Assembly: GCA_009665115.1 (NCBI GenBank)
Contig: WJXE01000073.1
Coordinates: 1-8,066, forward strand
Source of the DNA: Nitrosopumilales archaeon
GTDB lineage: Archaea; Thermoproteota; Nitrososphaeria; Nitrososphaerales; Nitrososphaeraceae
Length of the DNA: 8,066 nucleotides
Direction: 5' to 3'
In this document: one piece after another, positions 5,230 to 8,066 of the stretch
Position numbering within the stretch: position 1 is the stretch's first letter
How the letters are laid out: the number at the start of each line of letters is the position of its first letter
Translations under genes and position numbers: made by a program
The notes under the pieces: generated by a model
Told to the model about the DNA's origin: nothing
Seen by the model: only the letters and a program-made list of their open reading frames with translations
Databases searched by the model: none

Positions 5230-6816
5230 GTGAATAGACCGACTATAAATAGTCAAACCGGTGGAAAAATTTCTAGATCTCCATGGATAACACTGGCAAT
5301 CTTAAGTTGTGTGGGTCTTATGGCCATGTTCGCGGATACAATGATACTGCCTGCTATTCCAGACATTATCAAGGATTTTAAGATAGCTTATAATACTTCT
5401 TCTTGGATACTTGCATCCTTCTTAATTACGGGAGCTGTTATGACTCCTATTGCTGGAAGGTTATCAGATATGTATGGTAAGAAGAAGATGTTGCTCATAA
5501 TCGTGGGAATTTATACCATTGGTATTTCTGTGGCTGCTATATCTACAAATTTCACAGTTATGATTATTGCAAGAATAATGCAAGGTGTTGGTGCATCGAT
5601 GTTTGCTATTTCTTTCGGTATCATAAGGGATAAATTCGCGTCAGAAAAACTTGCAGTCGCTCAAGGAATATTTAGTTCCATGTTTTCTGCTGGAGCAGTA
5701 ATAGGGGTAGCGATAGGTGGAACTATAATCAATAATTTTGGATGGCATGCTACTTTCTTACTGGTTCTACCAATAGCAATTCTATTATTTGTAGCAATTA
5801 GTAGATTTATTCATATCGAGATGGACAAAGGAACAGGCCGAATATCTGACAAGAATACTGAATTTTGTTGTAGGTTTATTCATGTGAGAAAGGATATACT
5901 ACTCTCAGAAAGTAGTAATACAACAACAGAATATGATAGTAGTAGCACCAATATAAACGAAAACAAGTCCACTATAGATATTATGGGTGCAATAACACTG
6001 TCTATCACAGTAATCTCATTTCTAGTTGCATTACAATTCATACAAACAATTAATGCAGTAGCCTCTGCCAACCTACCGATTGTGATTGGTTTCGGAGCTG
6101 CAGCAATTATTTCGCTGTCATTTTTTATTATGATAGAGAGAAGGGCAGATTCTCCATTAATCGATCTCAAGCTATTGGTAAATAAAATTCTACTTCCTGC
6201 GAATATTATAAACATGGTAGTTGGGATTACTGCTTTAATGGTGGTGTACCAGACCATACCCATACTAATACAAAGTCCACAACCGTTAGGATTTGGAGGA
6301 AATGCATTGAGTATCGCAAATGTTCAATTGCCATACATGGCTATATCATTAATAGTATCCGTTGCTTCCGGTTTCATAGTATCAAAGTTTGGTAATCAAA
6401 CTCCTACCATTTCAGGCATTATAATATCCATTGCGGGGTTCTTTTTGCTGTTTGTGTTACATTCAACAGAATTTTTAATAACAATCTCCCTTGCGGTAAT
6501 AGCAACTGGACTATCATTAACACAAATCGGTAGTATCAATATCATCTTAGTATCTACTCCAAAACAGTCAAATGGAATATCGCTTGGAATGACCACTCTT
6601 CTTTATTTAATCGGAACTTCAGTTGGGCCGGTCATAGCCGGAATAATTATGCAAGCAAATCAAGCGTTCGTTAAAGGCATCAGTGGTTCTTCATTTCCAG
6701 CCCCTCAATCATATAATTTAATATTTCTTACAGCGGCATTGCTCTCGGTCGTATCTATTGTACTTGTTGGCAGTATAAAGAAAAGACCGTCAGCGCCACG
6801 AATCATTTTAAAGTAA
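5230..6816 (+). CDS. MFS transporter, 14-TMS drug:H+ antiporter-2 (DHA2/EmrB-QacA) type
   Basis: A 528-aa cytoplasmic-membrane protein, probably a proton-driven exporter of toxic organic compounds. About 14 hydrophobic segments are visible (first at ~19-40, last at ~497-515), with both ends cytoplasmic. Motif A, GRLSDMYGKKK (76-86), is intact in loop 2-3; ARIMQGVGA (114-122) marks helix 4. Helix 5 carries the antiporter motif C region (AGAVIGVAIGG, 154-164), but the usual GP is GV. FGWHATFLLVLP (170-181) is the family signature at helix 6. A long hydrophilic Ser/Asn/Thr-rich loop spans ~193-250 before helix 7 (IDIMGAITLS), longer than usual, and contains RFIH twice (192-195, 215-218). The start is GTG with a Shine-Dalgarno site. 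No regulator gene (TetR/MarR) is adjacent, and the drug substrate cannot be predicted. Confidence 0.93.
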   Translation: MNRPTINSQTGGKISRSPWITLAILSCVGLMAMFADTMILPAIPDIIKDFKIAYNTSSWILASFLITGAVMTPIAGRLSDMYGKKKMLLIIVGIYTIGISVAAISTNFTVMIIARIMQGVGASMFAISFGIIRDKFASEKLAVAQGIFSSMFSAGAVIGVAIGGTIINNFGWHATFLLVLPIAILLFVAISRFIHIEMDKGTGRISDKNTEFCCRFIHVRKDILLSESSNTTTEYDSSSTNINENKSTIDIMGAITLSITVISFLVALQFIQTINAVASANLPIVIGFGAAAIISLSFFIMIERRADSPLIDLKLLVNKILLPANIINMVVGITALMVVYQTIPILIQSPQPLGFGGNALSIANVQLPYMAISLIVSVASGFIVSKFGNQTPTISGIIISIAGFFLLFVLHSTEFLITISLAVIATGLSLTQIGSINIILVSTPKQSNGISLGMTTLLYLIGTSVGPVIAGIIMQANQAFVKGISGSSFPAPQSYNLIFLTAALLSVVSIVLVGSIKKRPSAPRIILK

Positions 6817-7015
6817 GCACATTCCACTATTGCAGCGGATGGATCGGAGAGAGCTCATATATTATACTATGACCTTCTGAAACAGTCTTTATTGTTATTC
6901 CTAATCTCCAACGAGAACGACGGGCGCCCAAAATACATCTCCGAATGATTCTTATCTTCAGACTTTGGGCTAAATTTCTTATAGTTGTTGTAAAGCATAC
7001 TTCTATCAAGTCCGA

Positions 7016-7303
7016 TTAGAACTTGTCAATAACAACAGTAACGACAATATCTTTCTGTCTAAATTTCTTGTAGAAAAAGATCCGTACAAGTGTCACCTCT
7101 ACTAAAATCCTCTTCTACGAAACCAGATAAGTTATTCCTGTATTTGCTACAGCAGCTGTTGTTACTTTTACTGAATAATCGTAAGGATTTACTTTGATAT
7201 TTTAGATCACCACTGTAACTTCTTTGTTTCTAGTTCTTACATCAACCAAAGGTCTCTTTCAGATGAAATCAAAAAACTCCTCCACGTAAAGGTGATATAA
7301 CAT
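7016..7303 (-). pseudogene. Probable decayed small heat-shock protein (Hsp20/alpha-crystallin-like)
   Basis: One frame of 96 codons from ATG 7303 to TAA 7016 is broken by only three stops: TGA at 7261-7259, TAA at 7204-7202 and TAG at 7117-7115. Read through, it contains RPLVDVRTRNKEVTVV, then NIKVNPYDYSVKVTT, then ILVEVTL. From memory these resemble thaumarchaeal Hsp20 proteins: a PLVDV...KEV.VV strand, ...EDIK(I/V)NAYD.SVEV in the alpha-crystallin core, and the terminal NGILEVT strand. The segment between VV and NIKVN, normally E-(I/M)-PGV-x-K-E, is missing, and the tail does not fit. If right, this was a chaperone gene now inactive by stops and a deletion. The match is by eye only, so an unrelated decayed protein remains possible. 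Confidence 0.35.
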
Positions 7304-7510
7304 TTACGACTAATCAAGATTCTTGACATAAATTCTTCAGGTTGCAACTCTAGCATTTAGTCGTATAATACACTCTCATGTACATAAAATACGTCTCTTC
7401 CTGAATAGAATATCCACGCATAATTACACCATCTAATAATACAGTTCTTCGTCAAAAATCAAATAAAGAATAGTTATAGACTTAGTTATAATGAAGTTAT
7501 TCTAAGTTCG

Positions 7511-7516
7511 TATAAA
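7511..7516 (+). promoter_or_regulatory. TATA box of the secreted repeat protein
   Basis: A consensus TATAAA, within GTATAAAGG, spans -30 to -25 from ATG 7541, ideal for a leaderless archaeal transcript. It supports ATG 7541 as the start even though the frame stays open a little upstream. Confidence 0.7.
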
Positions 7517-7540
7517 GGATATCTCTGGTATGACGAGTAC

Positions 7541-8066
7541 ATGTACATAAGTACAAGAGGAACATCGACTATATTCGTCATCATGGTAGTAGCAGCAACA
7601 ACACTAATGCTCCTAACATCAAACACAATCACAGGTTCAGTATTCGCTGCAAAAACAAGTATATCCCATCACAGCGGCAAAAGCAATGGCAAAACTAGCA
7701 GCACTGGTAGTGGAAACAGTAGTAGTAGCATCAGCGCTACTGACAGCACCAATAATAATACACCATCGACAATAAGTAACGCCAATCCAAACATGGACAA
7801 TCTCTTAGCATGTGAGTCGGCTGCAGGACATGGCTCTGGACAGCTCACTAAGGCCGAAGTCATGAATTGCTATTTGCAATTCTCCCGCGGTTCCGCTAGT
7901 TCACTTTCCATTATCGGAAATGCCAATAATTCACCAGGCAATGCTGGCAGTGGTAGTGGGTCAGGCTCGACTTCAACAACACATCATGCAGGATCTTCAA
8001 CAACACATCATGCAGGATCTTCAACAACACATCATGCAGGATCTTCGACCACACACACAAATATTC
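7541..8066 (+). CDS. Secreted Ser/Asn/His-rich protein with tandem repeats (5' part, runs off the window)
   Basis: 175 codons are visible; the C-terminus lies beyond the right edge. The N-terminus is a Sec-type signal peptide: MYISTRGTST, a hydrophobic core at ~11-28, and a likely cleavage at SVFA|A (after residue 36). The mature part is low-complexity Ser/Asn/Gly/Thr (37-85), then a more ordered segment NLLACESAAGHGSGQ (88-101) with TKAEVMNCYLQF, holding Cys91 and Cys110, which could form a disulfide. A Gly/Ser linker follows (132-143), then three copies of STTHHAGS-type octapeptides. The protein is probably exported and cell-surface or extracellular. Paired His residues could bind Cu or Zn, which is inference. 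The family is not recognised; low-complexity secreted proteins of this style are known in soil thaumarchaea. The start is fixed by the TATA box at 7511. Confidence 0.8.
   Translation, partial: MYISTRGTSTIFVIMVVAATTLMLLTSNTITGSVFAAKTSISHHSGKSNGKTSSTGSGNSSSSISATDSTNNNTPSTISNANPNMDNLLACESAAGHGSGQLTKAEVMNCYLQFSRGSASSLSIIGNANNSPGNAGSGSGSGSTSTTHHAGSSTTHHAGSSTTHHAGSSTTHTNI
7973..8044 (+). repeat. Three perfect 24-bp tandem repeats in the secreted protein gene
   Basis: The unit TCAACAACACATCATGCAGG plus ATCT is repeated exactly at 7973-7996, 7997-8020 and 8021-8044, followed by a diverged fourth copy to the window end. Each unit encodes STTHHAGS, so length changes stay in frame. The exact identity suggests recent expansion by slippage or recombination. 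Confidence 0.95.

Larger units (their letters stand above)
6817..7540. other. Gene-poor spacer with a probable decayed gene
   Basis: No intact gene is seen. A 60-codon minus-strand TTG frame at 6827-7009 has no family features and is treated as chance. The middle (7016-7303, minus) carries the probable Hsp20 relic listed separately. From 7304 to 7500 no frame is convincing; a minus-strand ATG near 7421 gives only about 23 codons. The last 30 bases hold the promoter of the secreted protein. Confidence 0.5.

Noticed and set aside
5880..6263. Minus-strand 127-aa frame, and another at 6396-6596, inside the transporter gene
   Set aside because: Antisense shadows of hydrophobic codons in the MFS gene; their hydrophobic look is a by-product of the complement.
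6827..7009. Minus-strand 60-aa frame with Arg-rich middle
   Set aside because: TTG start, no promoter at the right distance, no recognisable family; likely chance.
7669..7863. Minus-strand 64-aa Leu-rich frame with apparent membrane segments
   Set aside because: It is the complement of the Ser/Asn/Thr-rich codons of the secreted protein, which has a signal peptide and a perfect TATA box on the plus strand.
7973..8066. Regular repeats that might suggest a CRISPR array
   Set aside because: The 24-bp units are directly adjacent with no spacers and translate in frame as STTHHAGS inside a secreted protein.

Overview
The window looks like chromosomal DNA of a soil-type ammonia-oxidizing archaeon (Nitrososphaerota/Thaumarchaeota; Nitrososphaera- or Nitrosocosmicus-like). 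I infer this from protein style and promoter layout; there is no marker gene such as rRNA or amo. The signs are an AT-rich genome with many ATA isoleucine codons, TATA boxes 25-30 bases upstream of start codons (leaderless transcripts), few Shine-Dalgarno sites, a decayed integrase of the thaumarchaeal type, tiny zinc-binding proteins and a Ser/Asn/His-rich secreted protein.

Layout, left to right. At 173-1606 (minus strand) lies a FAD/NAD(P) disulfide oxidoreductase of the dihydrolipoyl dehydrogenase / mycothione reductase type. A doubtful 104-residue ORF (minus) and a more convincing 66-residue charged protein (plus) diverge near 2140. A gene-poor stretch follows, with a perfect 10-bp hairpin and the remnant of a tyrosine recombinase (minus, 2826-3262). 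A 32-bp tandem duplication knocks that remnant out of frame. Divergent from it is an intact short-chain dehydrogenase (3299-4042). After another sparse stretch come two very small zinc-binding proteins (4569-4721 and 4856-4972); similar ~55-bp sequences, apparently a duplication, lie ahead of each. A 14-helix MFS transporter of the drug:H+ antiporter-2 type occupies 5230-6816 and is the only gene with a clear ribosome binding site. From 6817 to 7540 there is no intact gene, but a minus-strand frame at 7016-7303 with three stops resembles a small heat-shock protein. A secreted, repeat-bearing protein starts at 7541 and runs off the right edge.

The intact genes do not form an operon or an obvious pathway. 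They are mostly separate transcription units divided by long spacers, and only about 60 percent of the window is coding. It reads as an accessory region with gene decay (integrase, Hsp20-like) and local duplications (32-bp, ~55-bp and 24-bp repeats). The redox enzyme, the SDR and the exporter would fit a general stress or detoxification role, but that is inference. I found no convincing multi-gene novel system; the most notable items are the pair of micro zinc proteins behind a duplicated upstream region and the His-rich secreted repeat protein.
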